Source: Larix kaempferi | Lineage: Eukaryota; Streptophyta; Pinopsida; Pinales; Pinaceae | NCBI GenBank assembly: GCA_027924585.1 | Contig: BSBM01000597.1 | Span: forward strand, 5,409,501 to 5,473,500 | DNA length: 64,000 nt | Direction of reading: 5' to 3' | Shown here: in pieces, positions 32,897 through 45,269 of the stretch | How positions within the stretch are numbered: the first letter of the stretch is position 1 | Layout: every line of letters starts with the position of its first letter | The notes under the pieces: model-generated | What the model was told of the DNA's origin: nothing | The model's input: only the letters and a program-made list of their open reading frames with translations | Databases searched by the model: none | Program-made: the position numbers and the translations under genes

Positions 32897-33273
32897 ATTT
32901 TTTGAATATTTATTTGAACCATTTGTTCTTGTATGGTCTAATATATTATCTCATTATGAATTGCATCACAATTTCTTTGTTTTTATATGGTTATAATGGT
33001 AAAATTATTAGAGAAATTTGTTTTTTGTTTAATATGCAATTTTCCAGAAAGTTGTAATTTATCTCTTCAAGATTTTTTTTTTTTCCAATTTAAGGTTGAT
33101 TTTAAAGTTTTGTTAAACAACAATATGGGATGTTTAGGCCATGGCTCTATTGTTTACCCTAAAAAAAAATACGTGTATACTAGTATCAACACTTTTCTAT
33201 TTGGGGGGTGTTTTTGGTGTTTTTTTTGCAAAAATCATCGTTTTTATGGGTAGAGTTCGCGTTCATAGTATAT

Positions 33274-33300
33274 AGTTCTCGTTTCATAGTATAAGTGGTT
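33274..33300 (-). repeat. Right terminal inverted repeat
   Basis: Perfect inverse of 22613-22639, followed by the TAGT duplication at 33301-33304. Just inside lies a second, imperfect copy of the ACTATGAACGCGAACT subterminal motif (33254-33269, inverted). Confidence 0.9.
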
Positions 33301-33304
33301 TAGT

Positions 33305-35160
33305 TACCTTTTATAAATTTTGCACTTTTTTTAGACCAAATAATTTCTTCATATGGAATGTTCATGTTATTGGATCATAGATATTTCAAACTTACTCATA
33401 TCAATATTATGATTTAAGTAGTTCCTTTATCTAATTTGAACCCACAATGATATGGACCTTAGAGAGATGAATTATTAGGTGTCTAGGACTAGAAAATATT
33501 ATTTTCCTTATCCTCTTTTTGACAGGGTAAATTTAGAGTAAGGAGGCATATTAATTATTTTTAAAAACTTTCCATGATGCCTTTGAGATTCTCTTTCATA
33601 TTACATTGGAGACCATTTTTTAGATTATCTTTGAAAATCTAGAGTGTTGTTTTAGTTACCATTTTTAGAATTTTAATCTTATTTACCATTATAGAATCTA
33701 GACTCTTTATTACCTCTTCCTACTTGAAAATCTAAAATTCACCTCTTCATTCTATTCTTGTGTTGAGGATGAACTTTTAGGAACATTTCTAGGATTTTAT
33801 TTTACTTATTAAATTTAGAAATGATGGTCATAGGACTTTGTACTAAGGTCTTATGGCTAACAGAGTGTTAGGATGTATAAATCTTTGATCCACCATCTGG
33901 TTTCCAAAATTAGTACTTGAATAGTCTTTCATAGCTCTAACTAAGATAAATGGACCATGTCCTTAGTTGTACTATCCAAATCCAAACTAATTGAGAGTGA
34001 TCTCCAAAAGTGTTGAACTTGTTGCACTATAGATACAAACTATTAAAATGATACCTAAGTGTTGTATCAAGTATACCTCTAGATATTTTGATATACTCTA
34101 GGTACTAGCAAAGGAATCCAAAGGCATCCAAATATGAGTACCCCACATGTATTTTTTGTGTGCATACTTCTTAGTTGGATTTATACTTGCTAAATGAAAA
34201 AATATAAATGTTTAAGTATGTTGGTAAATCTCTCTATACTAATCAATCTAATTGTTGCAAAAAAAAAGAATAAATTTGGGTCTCCTCAAAAGCCTAGTAA
34301 ATACCTAATTTTGGGGACTACTCTACTAGCTATATTTACAATTACTACAAATATAGCAATTTCAATCCTCTATTGATGAAATATATACAAGATGTTATAT
34401 GAAATGATATCTTTATCCCACTAACACCATTCATCTTTGACCATCCAAGAAAATATGATGGTGGAATTATAAGAACCCATTGGTCCCACCCCCCTGAAAA
34501 AAAAAACCTTTTCAAGAGATAAAACTTCCACAAATACCATGGTGCAAATATTTCCTTCACATGTTTGAAATGTAGGATAAAAAAACCTTGGTTTGTATTA
34601 TTTTATAATTATACCAATGACAGTATATTTTGGGCTAGAAATCTTTATATATAACTATTTTACTAAATCTAGATGTTTACATGTAGTTTGAGGACTAAAT
34701 GAAAACCCTAACTTACACAACCAGTAACATGAAAATTTATTGAATCATATTCTAATATTTTTATTGAAAATATTTTTTTATATCCTATGTACATCCTAAC
34801 AATGTTACTCAATTATATTATATTAAATATATTTAGATAAAAAACTAGGGGTAATATGAATTGTTTGAATTAACACTACACTGCTTGGTTTCTTCCATGT
34901 TCTTTCTTTGCTCTCAAATTAGGGACTCATTCGATACGACTCCACCATAGTAAGGATTCATCACCCGCATCCGTCTCAAATGTAACTCTGCTGAACTGCT
35001 CACTATCAGGCGTTGGCATTATTCTCCCTCTCGCCATAGCCACATTCTCACCTTTCTACTCTCATGCCATAGCTTCCAAAGGTCACACCGTTTGCATAAG
35101 AGGTGGAGAAGGTTGTAGAAGTCACAGCGAAGGTAGAGGAATTCACATAGGAGGTCAAGG
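33305..35160. other. Unassigned AT-rich DNA
   Basis: No gene or repeat could be supported on either strand. Confidence 0.4.
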
Positions 35161-35164
35161 AGGT

Positions 35165-35300
35165 CACAGTGGAGGTCGAATAGGTTGAGGAGGTCATAGA
35201 GGAGGTGAAGGAGGTCGTCGAGGAGGTTAGAGTGGAGGTCGAATAGGTTGAGGAGGTCATAGAGTAGGTGAAGGAGGTTGTTGAGGAGGTCAAGAAGCCA
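35165..35300. repeat. G-rich minisatellite, 63-bp unit
   Basis: GTGGAGGTCGAATAGGTTGA begins at about 35169 and 35232, each followed by GGAGGTCATAGAG.AGGTGAAGGAGG. Shorter GAGGT repeats continue on both sides. Confidence 0.8.
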
Positions 35301-35810
35301 CAGAGGATGTAATGCCTCCCAAAGAGGTCAGTACCCATTTCATTTACCTTTTGATTTATTGAATTCATGAATGATTTAGTTATTTGATTGATTTATTGCG
35401 TTGCCAAGTATTTAACCTAGATCAAGGAAATCTCCCAAGCTTCCCTCTCCCACAAGGTGCAAATGAACAACCAAAACCCCAATGAACCATGGTTTCAAAA
35501 TCAAAAGCATTTTTTTCACATTGACCATCCACACCAATTAACCCTAATAAACCCCGGTTGGATGCCCCAAGCACCTTCCAGTCACATGGGTTCAATAAAT
35601 TCCAACCACCCATGCGATGCGATTTGGACTTGGAATTGTAGTTGAATAGGATAATTTTGCATTTCACTTCAAAATTGAAAACAAAGTTGCAGGGTTGAGA
35701 TTTCAGCGAGTAGGTAGTGTTCATTGCAGACTTGTTGTAGGTATGGTGATCGACATCTTGGTGTGGAGTAAGGTGAAGTGTTGGTTACAAGTCTATTTAC
35801 AATAATCCCT

Positions 35811-35910
35811 CACATTAAACCCTTCCAAAATGGTATATTTACCATTGAAGCTTGGCTTCTGAAGCATGATATTTGTAACTAATACAGCATACACCAACAA
35901 CAATTAGAAA
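35811..35910 (+). repeat. Dispersed repeat, copy 1
   Basis: Matches 51505-51608 in the same orientation (shared AATGGTATATTTACCATTGA and TACACCAACAACAATTAGAA). It contains the short palindrome TGGTATATTTACCA. It is probably a fragment of a larger unrecognised element. Confidence 0.75.
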
Positions 35911-36989
35911 CCCAAAAGTATTTGCCGTGAAAATGAATGAGGAAGGGCTATTCTTGATGGAGAGTTTCGCTCAACATACTTTACAATAAAATAATAGTTT
36001 CCTCTCCTAGATCCACTATTTTCTCAAAAAAACACTCCAAATATAGCATAAAACTGTTTATATCCATTTTTCTCTCCAAATAAATCAATAAAATAGTGCT
36101 AGATCATAACTAGCTCCATGAGACAAGTCAATAATAGTAAAATAGTGGAGTTGGTTATGAAAGAATCCTGAAAAATAGCACAAGAACGACCACAAGAGGA
36201 GTTGTAATAACAAAATCAGTGATATTGTTGTTAGATTTGTGATAGAACTATTTCCCCGTAAAATAATAAGAAAATGTAGAAAGGATGCATTCCATTGAAT
36301 GATTTGTTTTTAGTCTAGGGTAGTGACTGGTTGATGGTTAGTCAGAGGACGGGTTGCAACAGAGGGTATGAGCATGATTTTGGGTACCTCGATCATGTTA
36401 TAAAGCTATTTTTTTCTTCATATATCAGTAAATGAGGACAAACCTTAGTTCTCATTCTAATTAGAATGATAAGGATAAAGGTAGTAGTCAGCATTATTAT
36501 TGTATTTCCAACTAGCAGTAAGGAAATTTATGAAGGAAATTGTTGCAAAATAAAGTCTAGACCTAAAAGTTGCCCCTTTTTCTCTATGAAGCAATTTTGA
36601 TATTAATTTTTTTTTAACATAAACGGTTCAGATTTTTTTATATATATATAAAAAAGATAAGAAACTGGAATACATAGTATATGAGCAGGACTACACTCCA
36701 ACAGTGTTGGGATGCCACTACTCTACCATCATCTTTGTCCAAAATGCTAACATATAGCCATCTAATAGACATACAGACTTGCAGACATATAGCCTCAGTT
36801 TCTCTAACAGACTTACAGACTTGCAGACATAAAGCCTCAGTACTATGACTACCTAAATGTTCTTTACCATCCTAGTATACTACATTCTGGTTCTGGAAAA
36901 GGAAATTACATTCATAGGTCTTCATAATCACACAACATACAAAAAAAATTCCAGAAGTTTGAGAAGAGATAGATTCCCAAAATTCACTT
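35911..36989. other. Unassigned DNA
   Basis: A 48-bp near-duplicate (ACAGACTTGCAGACATATAGCCTCAG and the same with ATAAAG) occurs at about 36770-36842, and a TA-run at 36639-36650. No gene is supported. Confidence 0.35.
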
Positions 36990-38330
36990 CAGAGCTTGTC
37001 GTTCCCGCCAAACTTGTTTAGCAGAAGTTGCTTCAGTTCCATGCTCTCGTCGCAGATTTCTTTGACGTTTTCGTCAACCTTTTTTGCAATGCCTCATATC
37101 TCCTTGAGTAGAGCTGTATCCTGGATTTATCCTTTCTCCATGGCCACTTCCAGGGCTTCCAATTTCTCCATAAGCTCATGAACCTCCAGCTTTGCTTCCT
37201 ATTATGATTTAGACATGTGGTACACAATTTTCTTCAATTCCGCTGCCTCAATTCTTAGAACATGTACCTACACTTCTAAGATTTCCAGTCAGTCATCCAT
37301 GACGCTTACGGAGGCCGCATAACCCTGCTTTTCAAATGGACCATAGCCTTGAGACGGATCCATGCTCGAACTAGAAGTCACACCATCAATTTCTCCAAAT
37401 GAGGAATATTTACGCTTCCTGTAAACAACTCTACCACCTTCCTTCACAGTTCCCTGAGCTTGCTCACTATACTGCAAACCATCTAGATTCCCTGGCCAGG
37501 AGGGGAATTGATTTCAAAAATCGAGAGAAGCACTGCCAAGAATGGTAATGGTACTCATGCGATGAGGAAAACCTGAATTTTCCATTTTTGCACAGCTACA
37601 TGGAAACTGGAGTTGCAAACACAAAAGAACCCAGGATGATGCCTGCCATTCACCCAACTGCTTGATATAGCTGGAGCTGCGAAGAACTTTTGAAAAGACA
37701 GATTCCATGCGCCCCATGTGGACACCATGTGAAGCCTTCATGCAAGTGTCCTTGCCTCGTAAAACCCAGCTGGGTTTATAACCATACCCTAAAATTTGAT
37801 GAAGAGCAAAATCTGCAAGGGGTTGAGACCTAGACAATTCCCCATGGTTTAGAAGCATAGATAATGTGGGGGTTTGAATATGTTAAGGGATCCAAACTTT
37901 GTTTCTAAATGAAAGGTTGCTAACAAGGACACCCCTATCCTCATTTGCCATCTTTTATGCTGCTTGATTATTCGATCTCATGACGTGATAGAAGCTGATA
38001 GATTCATATTCACTGACAAGGTACTTAAGAAGGCTATGGATTTTGGAGGTGGGGATTTTTTTTTTCATAATCAGATTCCTTGCCTCCCTAATGACTAACA
38101 TTGAGTCACCACAAACTGCTAAATTGGTGATGCCATCCTCCCTTGCAATCTACAGAACTTTTGTTAGGGCTAGCCATTCTGCACTATTGTTCATGTTTCT
38201 ACCTATACCCCAGGCGTAGTCCTTCATCTTATTTCCAGCGGATTCATAGAGAACTCCTCCCACACCTGCCAACCCAGTGCAATTTTGATATTATTTCTCA
38301 TTGTAAAATCTGGTAATGTTTTTGATATTT
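36990..38330 (-). pseudogene. RNase H-domain pseudogene with coiled-coil C-terminus
   Basis: Read from 38330 down. The first part gives AGVGGVLYESAGNKMKDYAW, NNSAEWLALTKVL, a stop, then IAREDGITNLAVCGDSMLVI, and after a frameshift KYLVSEYESISFYHVMRSNN. This is a type I RNase H domain as found in plant LINEs and related reverse-transcribing elements (AGxGGVL, E in SAEW, GDSxLVI). From 37858 one frame continues with several stops (37514, 37290 and others) through ILGYGYKPSWVLRGKD and GRVVYRKRKYSSFGEIDG to a coiled-coil-like stretch (EVHELMEKLEALEVAMEKG, ESMELKQLLLNKFGGND) ending near 36990. I do not recognise this downstream part. Confidence 0.55.
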
Positions 38331-39331
38331 TTGGGTGGTCTATGGCATAGTACAAACCATATAATGATGAATTATGGGAATGAGTGTGGATAGGGACAAC
38401 ATCTTTGGGCACATTGGAAGCCAATAAATGGACAGAATAAATAATAATCAAGAGTAGCATCATGAAACCAATAACCATGTATCGTCAACAAAAATAACAC
38501 AATGGATTAGTGTGTTGTAACCCATTATCTTATCAACCTAGCCTTAGTCCAAAATATAAGGAATATCTATAGTCATCAAGAAAGGTAAACAATATCTTGA
38601 GCGATGATTTTTTTAAATGATGATTCTTTCCTTCTTCAAATGATGACTTGAACCACCATATTCAATTTCTCCTCCTACAATTCAATATGTCAACCTTGCA
38701 CCATCATCTCATCCTCCTATAGTTAGTTTGCATATCATGTATACCTTGCTACGCTAGTTTTGAAATAGGTCCAAAAAATAAGGATCATAGAATAGGGCTA
38801 CTGCAAATTTATGTAAATGTTTGACAACATGTAACCAACTATACATGATTTTTTTTTTGCTTTCTTTGCTATCCTTCATTCATCTCTGCACACATGTGCT
38901 TAGATTCTGTCTCTAATTTCATACGAAATCTCAATAGATTTTTATCAGTTACTAAGATTTGGATTTCAAGATATCCAGTAGACCAATGATGAAGGAAACT
39001 ACTCTTTGATCAAAGATGATGTGAAATTTATGAAAAAACAAGAATATCACACAAAGGACCCTGTTGTGATTCCAAAAAATTTAGAAGCATCAGTGGCAAC
39101 TGGGAATGTAGACAATCAAACTTTGAGCTTAGTCCAAAAGAAATCCAGTCCATAATTGCTACAAACGAAGCATCTCCAGCCTTAAGATGGAGGCCTTGCT
39201 TATAAACTATGGCTTTAACATTTTCTCCGAGCCCATGGTTCGGATTAAAATTCCAATAATCCTTCCTATGTGAAGTTGCTTAGATGAAGGTATAGTCACG
39301 AGGGTTCAAAAACTCAAAGACAAGGTATCCA
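38331..39331. other. Unassigned DNA
   Basis: No supported gene. The minus-strand stretch up to 38480 may be the N-terminal continuation of the RNase H pseudogene but shows no domain. Confidence 0.35.
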
Positions 39332-41144
39332 CACGGGGGGTTCACTGGTGAGGCAATATCATATCACGTCCATTCATATTGGGGGGTTGAATACTCTTAA
39401 AAACCTCAAAAATATATTACCTTGTATTAAGGGGTCAAAGGGGGTTTTTAATTTGACATAGTAATATAAATATTGGGGGTTATTTTATTTGGGTGTGCTG
39501 AGGAATAACCTCCAAATTGTGGGATGGATTCATACCTCCAAATCACGGGCTCAATCATACCCACCCAAAACTTAAGGACCTTCCATTTTTATTTGATATT
39601 GCTTATGATCCCAAGTTTTGCATAAATCTGATAATAATGTACCAAGGATAATATCGATGGAAGTCTTTTTGGATTATTACCCTTGAGCAATCCTCATTTA
39701 TAGCTTATTTAGGCTTGGTTTGAATTGATGTTATATTGTTTTCCATCTTTAAGTTAAGAGATGTAGTTGAGTCGGGAGTTCCAGACTTGAACAATTGTAT
39801 TGTATTTTTTGTAGGCATTCAAGTAAAAGATTTAACTCTTCAATTTTTAGGTTGGGGTTTAGGTGGGCATTGATATTAAATTAAACATTGCTCCATGACA
39901 GCCAAGAAAAGTGAGATCCATCTTTCTTGGTTCACTGGAATCAAGAAAAGTTAGATCAATGTTTCTTGACTAATTATTTCTTTCAAATTTTTGTATTCTT
40001 CTTTAATATTTTCACATTACCAGTTAGGAACAGTTGTTAGATTGAGTTATATTTGGCACATTCATAGTTGTAATTTCAATTCTTATATGTAAGTCATCTG
40101 TCTTAATATTGTATTGGAATTAACATGAACATAGGTGAAAATATAAATCCTTATTTACATACCCTATGTGTTATCGTTACCATGAAATGGTGTCATATAA
40201 GTTTCACCATATGTGTATCTTTATAACTATTGCATGCTTGAAACCTAACAATGGAGATTTTCCCCTATCCTTTAAAGATTAAAAAAACTAGATATAACCC
40301 AAGAAAAGGGAACTAAATGTTGTTAATTCGTTTGATTGCAAGAATAAATGTAGAGGAAGTGGAGGAAATTCATTGGATCTTGTGAATAACCCAAATCCAA
40401 GCTATGCACATGATCATATGGTGTTATTGAAAAGTAAAAGGAATTTTTCTATGTTCATTTGGGTTCAAACATCAATGATGTTTGTTTTGATAGGAAGGTA
40501 GGGGCGTCCATCCACAAAAGGGTTTCAATTTTGTATTTGTATGGAGTTTAATTTATTAAGCTTATAGAAAACACGAGTTCTCTATGGCTATATTTGTATT
40601 TACATGATATAAAATTGGTAGATTGGCAGGTTGCGGTGTGAAACATCTATAATTCTCATCTTTTCTAAGCATTGCACAAACAATTGGACTATTGGTCTTT
40701 TAAATTCTTTGTTATGTTGATCTCTTGACTAGGTTGTGTTTTATGCATTTTTCCTTCCCCAATACTATTTTTTTAGGTGTTCCTCTATCCAATGCTACAA
40801 ATTGATCAATCGCCCCTGCAATCCTAGTGGGATAATTATTAGCATTATACTAAATTATTTTATTTAGCATCTTGTTTTCTTATACTAAGATGTGTTAGGG
40901 CTCCTATTTGTTACAACTTGATAATATGATATAAAGGGGGTGTTAAAAATGGGTTGATAAAAATTGATACCTACAATATTTGGTGAAACTAGGGGTTTTC
41001 TTAATTGGAAAGGAATATTGGGAGGGGGGTTTAACAATACAATTTTAGGATGCATTTTCCAATATTTAGTGAAATTAGGGGTGTTCTTTAATATCATGTG
41101 AACGATCGTGCTATGTAACAAGTTCACTGAATGAACCCCCCGTG
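39332..41144. mobile_element. Non-autonomous DNA transposon with 8-bp target duplication
   Basis: The ends are perfect 13-bp inverted repeats CACGGGGGGTTCA (39332-39344 and inverse at 41132-41144). Directly outside both ends stands GGTATCCA (39324-39331 and 41145-41152). An 8-bp duplication is typical of hAT elements, though other superfamilies also produce it and the end does not fit the hAT consensus exactly. The 1.8 kb interior has no transposase reading; stretches of GGGGGTT occur near both ends (39380, 39470; 41020 inverted). Confidence 0.88.
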
Positions 41145-41152
41145 GGTATCCA

Positions 41153-43110
41153 TACCTTATAATTCACCTTATTATTTCTAACTAGGATGCCACGATCTAG
41201 TTATTGGATTAAATGTCCTTTCTTTTGCATGCCAATCATTGATATGGAGATTATTATCAAGCATACCTTAAACTATTTATTAGATTAAATATCCTTGCTT
41301 TTTCATGCCAATCATTGTCTAGACCATGAATCATTCAATATAGATAGGAAACCCATTGAATCATCAATCCAGTAAATGAAAATTAAAGGTGACAGGAGGT
41401 CAATTTATTTGACAAACTGGTGATTTCCTTGTTGAATTGACAAACTGGTGATTTCCTTTTTCATTCTCTAATAATATGCAAAATTCCCATTGTAGTGATG
41501 TCACTAGGATGCCAATATCTATAGAAACCTCAACATTAATCTTGAGTTGTAGATTCTTCCTTTGCCTTTCAAATTGTCTATTAGATGGGATTATCCATAC
41601 ATGGGATATCTGAAGGATGAGAGGACCACAAACAAAGACATTGAAAATAATAGGAGGACAAAACTCTGTCATTTCTAAATTCTGATCATGAACTTCTATC
41701 ATGATGACACTTATTGACTCAACATGTAGACTAAAAAACTCAGTTGATACAACTACGTAGACTCTACATTGAATGCCTGCAATTCTTGAGGTTTTCATCT
41801 TTTGGTGACTATGCACAATATCACAATGTCATGCTTATGCTTGCTAAGGTTTAAACATTGTCATGCATTTTACTCATTAGAAGTAGAAGAAAGTTATTGT
41901 TGGATTCATTTAATTTGAAAGAGTATTTATAGTTTGAAAGAACTCTCTCCTTACATTAGCTAGCATTCATTGAAAGGAAAGGATTATTTGATTCATATGC
42001 ATTTGCATAGTTTGAGTCAGAAATCACACCACAAGTTTCACTTCCATCACTCGACTGATTAATACAACCATTAAAATTTAACTTGCTAACTCAACACACT
42101 TTAACCTCACGTGAGGATAAAAAGAATTTGGTATTTAGGTAGCACACTGGGGATAGGCATCCAAATAATTCCCCCTTGTCATTTTCATTTGAGACATAGT
42201 TGTTGTCCTCTAGGGTGTTAAAATCCTCTAGTATTTATTGACATGGTCATCGACCAGTTTGTGGAGGGGCCTCCCATTGTTTCGGGGGTTAAGCCGCGAG
42301 GATTGATTCCGGATGGACTTTGTGGAATGCCGTACTCCACTTAGCACCTAAGGCATATCGATCCATTGTCTTCCTTGTACTCTACCATGATGGTGATACA
42401 GGGGCGTTAAGATAGAAGTGCCGAAAACCTTTTCCGACGTGTCATGAACGAGGTAGCTTGGTGACTTTTCTTCTAGGGCTCTTTTACCCAGGATCCCTTT
42501 CGGTAGAGGGATATCCTTCCATTATTGGTCTCTCATTTCGTATTGTTCGACTTGGATTTCATCACCTTGCGAAGGATACGATTTGTCGAGGTCTCAGACT
42601 CCTAGTTAGGAAGTTTGCTTGCAATTTCACCTTTTTAGAGGGTCTTTTTTTTTTAGTGCTGCTTGTTGGCATTCTGGCCACTTTTGTTTCAGCTCTCTTA
42701 CTGTGACACCGGTCCCAGTACAGTTTTTTGAGATTTCTTTTTTGTCATGCAAGCCTTGTCATTTCCTAGCTCCCCTTCTGTAGGCTCGGTTGCTTTAGGG
42801 TTTTTGAGTTCTTACACGGTCAGTTACCAATTATCTAATGATGTGTGATGTCCTCTTCTCCTAGGTCTTTGATATGGTTTAGTTAGATGGTCTTATCAAG
42901 GGACTGAACACCCCTTGATGGATCCACTAATGCTTGACCTTAGGAGTAGTCTAGAGGATCACTTGATCACATCATCCGTGTGGACTTTTCCATTTACCGT
43001 GATGATGGATTTTCAGGTTATATGGAACAATGGTACATTTGAGAGAGAGATGATTGGTTGTACCCCACCTTAGTTGATTGTCTTATGGTCCTTTCATTCT
43101 TTTGATAATA
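41153..43110. other. Unassigned DNA
   Basis: No coding signature. From about 42230 the composition changes to pyrimidine-rich with short blocks that recur to 43950, suggesting the edge of an old element. Confidence 0.35.
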
Positions 43111-43742
43111 TTTTTGTGGTACCTTTCCTTTTACCTTTTGGGTCTTTTACTCATCTTGGGTTATCTTTTGATTTGTACCACCTTTTATGTTTTTGGTCTT
43201 GTGGGTACTATGGTAGTTTTTCCACATTTGAGGTACACCCCCTTTGTCCAAGTTGTTATGAGTCTTTATACCCACTTCGTACCACCCTCGAGACCTTAGT
43301 TAGGAAGATTGCTTGATATCATACCTTTTGGCCGTGGTCCTATTTGAGTTACAAGAGGTAGTTACAAGGAGCTATTGCATATATTTGACATTATTTGACC
43401 TTCCATCTCTTTGGCATGTCAAATAACAGGTAGTTACAAGGAGCTATTGCAACATATATTTGACCTTATTTGTACCTTCCCCGCAATGGTTGATTTACTT
43501 TTGGTCCTTACACCCTGTTGTTTAGATGTCTTGTGGTAGCTTGTCCTTTAATTTTGGTCCTTTGATTTTTTTGTGGTACCTTGCCTCTCACCTTTTGGGT
43601 CTTTTACTCATCTTGAGTTATCTTTTGATTTGTACCGCCTTTTATTTTTTTGGTCTTGTGGGTATAACTATGGTAGTTTGTCCACATTTGAGGTAGCACA
43701 CCCCCTTAGTCTCAAGGGTTATGAGTCTAATTTATACCCACT
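43111..43742 (+). repeat. Diverged direct duplication of about 170 bp
   Basis: 43111-43275 and 43567-43742 share TTTTGGGTCTTTTACTCATC, TTATCTTTTGATTTGTACC, TTTTTGGTCTTGTGGGTA and CCACATTTGAGGTA. Between them a smaller duplicate, AGGTAGTTACAAGGAGCTAT, occurs at about 43354 and 43429. No coding content. Confidence 0.75.
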
Positions 43743-44219
43743 CTTTTCTTTTTTACTTGTACCTTACTGGTTGGTTTTTGTACCCTTTGGTTGGTCCTTG
43801 TACCTTATTGGAGGTCGTGAGTCTCTTTGGCCTCAGTCTGTTAGCTGTCAGCTCATCTTTATTGTGATTGTACTGAGCCTTTTGACTATCATTGAATTTC
43901 TTTGATTGACCGTACCATAGCCCAGTCATCTCTCTCTTTGGTTTGTACTAACCCTATAATAGGGTCACTTGGTTCCTAGAGTTGACTAGCCTCTAAGAGG
44001 CACAGTCATTTCTGAAAGTAACTCTTATGAGTATATTACAGGAAACGTCTACACCTAGGTAATCAAATATGTGTTGGTTATAAGACTTAAGTAATCAAAT
44101 TGTTGGTAATCAAATATGTGGTAAATAATTTGAATTAAGTAGTTAAGGCTTGTCCTGTCAGACAAAATTGTTGGTAATCAAATTATATTGTTGGTAAAGA
44201 ATTTTAAGAGTGGTGGAAC
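43743..44219. other. Unassigned DNA
   Basis: Short repeats of TTGGTAATCAAAT near 44060-44190; no gene is supported. Confidence 0.35.
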
Positions 44220-44423
44220 TACTCGATTGAACTTGTGAGGAAAATTATCTTGGAGAATAAGTGTCCTGACTACGGGACAACAACAAATATGTATTCAACA
44301 ACATATGAGATATTCTGGGGACTAGGTGTGAAAATAATTGTACACCTTCAATCACCAAGTACTATAGTGATGAGTGACTTAATGAAAACCATTAAAATTC
44401 CATCATTTAATAGGATATATTAG
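44220..44423 (+). pseudogene. Short unidentified reading upstream of the pararetrovirus RNase H
   Basis: An open stretch (NKCPDYGTTTNMYSTTYEIF, then MSDLMKTIKIPSF) ends with a stop at 44423, about 270 bp before the RNase H relic and on the same strand. It may be an earlier part of the same endogenous element, but it shows no domain I recognise. Confidence 0.3.
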
Positions 44424-44690
44424 GACAAAGCCATCCTTGAGAGGTGGAGAATGGATTTGTAGAGTTTTGCACTAAACTTGAGAGTTTTAGATGTTACAAC
44501 ATGATAGGGACATGGGACTAAGAAGGTATATGATTAATGGGAAACACATGGGGTAGCATACACTATTTTACAATAATTCATCGCAAGGTTCCTTTCTTAG
44601 GTTAGATCATCCTTTTGTTACAAGAGGAATTGGTGCACATATGAGAATGTGAACACTTTGAAAAACAAAAGTCTTGAATATAAGAGCAAG

Positions 44691-45140
44691 GTAAAAATGT
44701 TACCCATACTGCATGTCATCGATTATAACCTTCCCAACATTATAGAAACAAAAGCTTCACACATAGGATGGGGACGAGTTCTAAAACAGGTAAGAAAACC
44801 TAAAGAAGAGGAAATAGTCTAGTTTGCATCAAGAACTTGGTATAAAACTGAGCAGAACTATGCCATTGTCGATAAAGAAATCCTTGTAGCACTGAGATGC
44901 ATAGAGAAGTTCCAGATTCATTTGTTGAACCATGAATTTATCATTAGAATAGATTGCTCTAGTCTTCCATTTGTGCTAAACAACACACTAAAAATTGCAA
45001 CAACAAAAGGAAAGTTAGCAAGATGGCAAGCATTGTTTTGATGTTATAACTGTACTGTTCATGAGCACATTGCTGGGAAAGAAAAAAACATTCCTAACAT
45101 TTTAACAAGAGAATATTTGACACAGAATTATGATGTTAAT
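44691..45140 (+). pseudogene. Endogenous pararetrovirus (Caulimoviridae-like) RNase H fragment
   Basis: One frame with two stops (near 44820 and 45041) shows the layout of the RNase H end of a caulimovirid polyprotein: a SxIGWGRVLKQ start, EQNYAIVDKEILVALRCIEK, FIIRIDCSSLPFVLNN, KLARWQALF and a terminal NILTREYL. The RxDC and RWQA signatures and the TRE(Y/F)L end favour a caulimovirid over Ty3, though Ty3 cannot be fully excluded. The first catalytic Asp position reads Lys, so the domain is dead. Reverse transcriptase is not seen upstream. This is an old, broken integrated copy with no coding ability. Confidence 0.6.
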
Positions 45141-45269
45141 TTTTCACAAGCGAGCCTGAAGCAAGCGATCCTAAAACAAGCGAGCCCGAGGAAAGCGAGC
45201 GTAGAAGCTCAAAGCAGAATCTAGTGGGCCCATAACCCACAAGTAAACATGGAAATATCTGCTTAGACC

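Larger units (their letters stand above)
22613..33300. mobile_element. 10.7 kb TIR DNA transposon with ParB/methyltransferase and DUF7869-type genes
   Basis: The ends at 22613-22639 and 33274-33300 are perfect 27-bp inverted repeats starting AACCACTTATACTATG. Both flanks carry TAGT (22609-22612 and 33301-33304), a 4-bp target duplication. Inside lie two divergent genes: leftward a ParB-like and N4/N6 methyltransferase module (26804-23212), rightward a transposase-like DUF7869 protein (28928-32756). Between them is a cluster of GC-rich palindromes. A 4-bp duplication is known for the Sola superfamily among others, but I cannot assign this element from memory. Nonsense codons in both genes show that this copy is not autonomous, but the frames are almost free of indels, so decay is recent. 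Confidence 0.85.

Noticed and set aside
35048-35368. Ser/Thr-rich minus-strand reading
   Set aside because: It is the reverse strand of the G-rich minisatellite.
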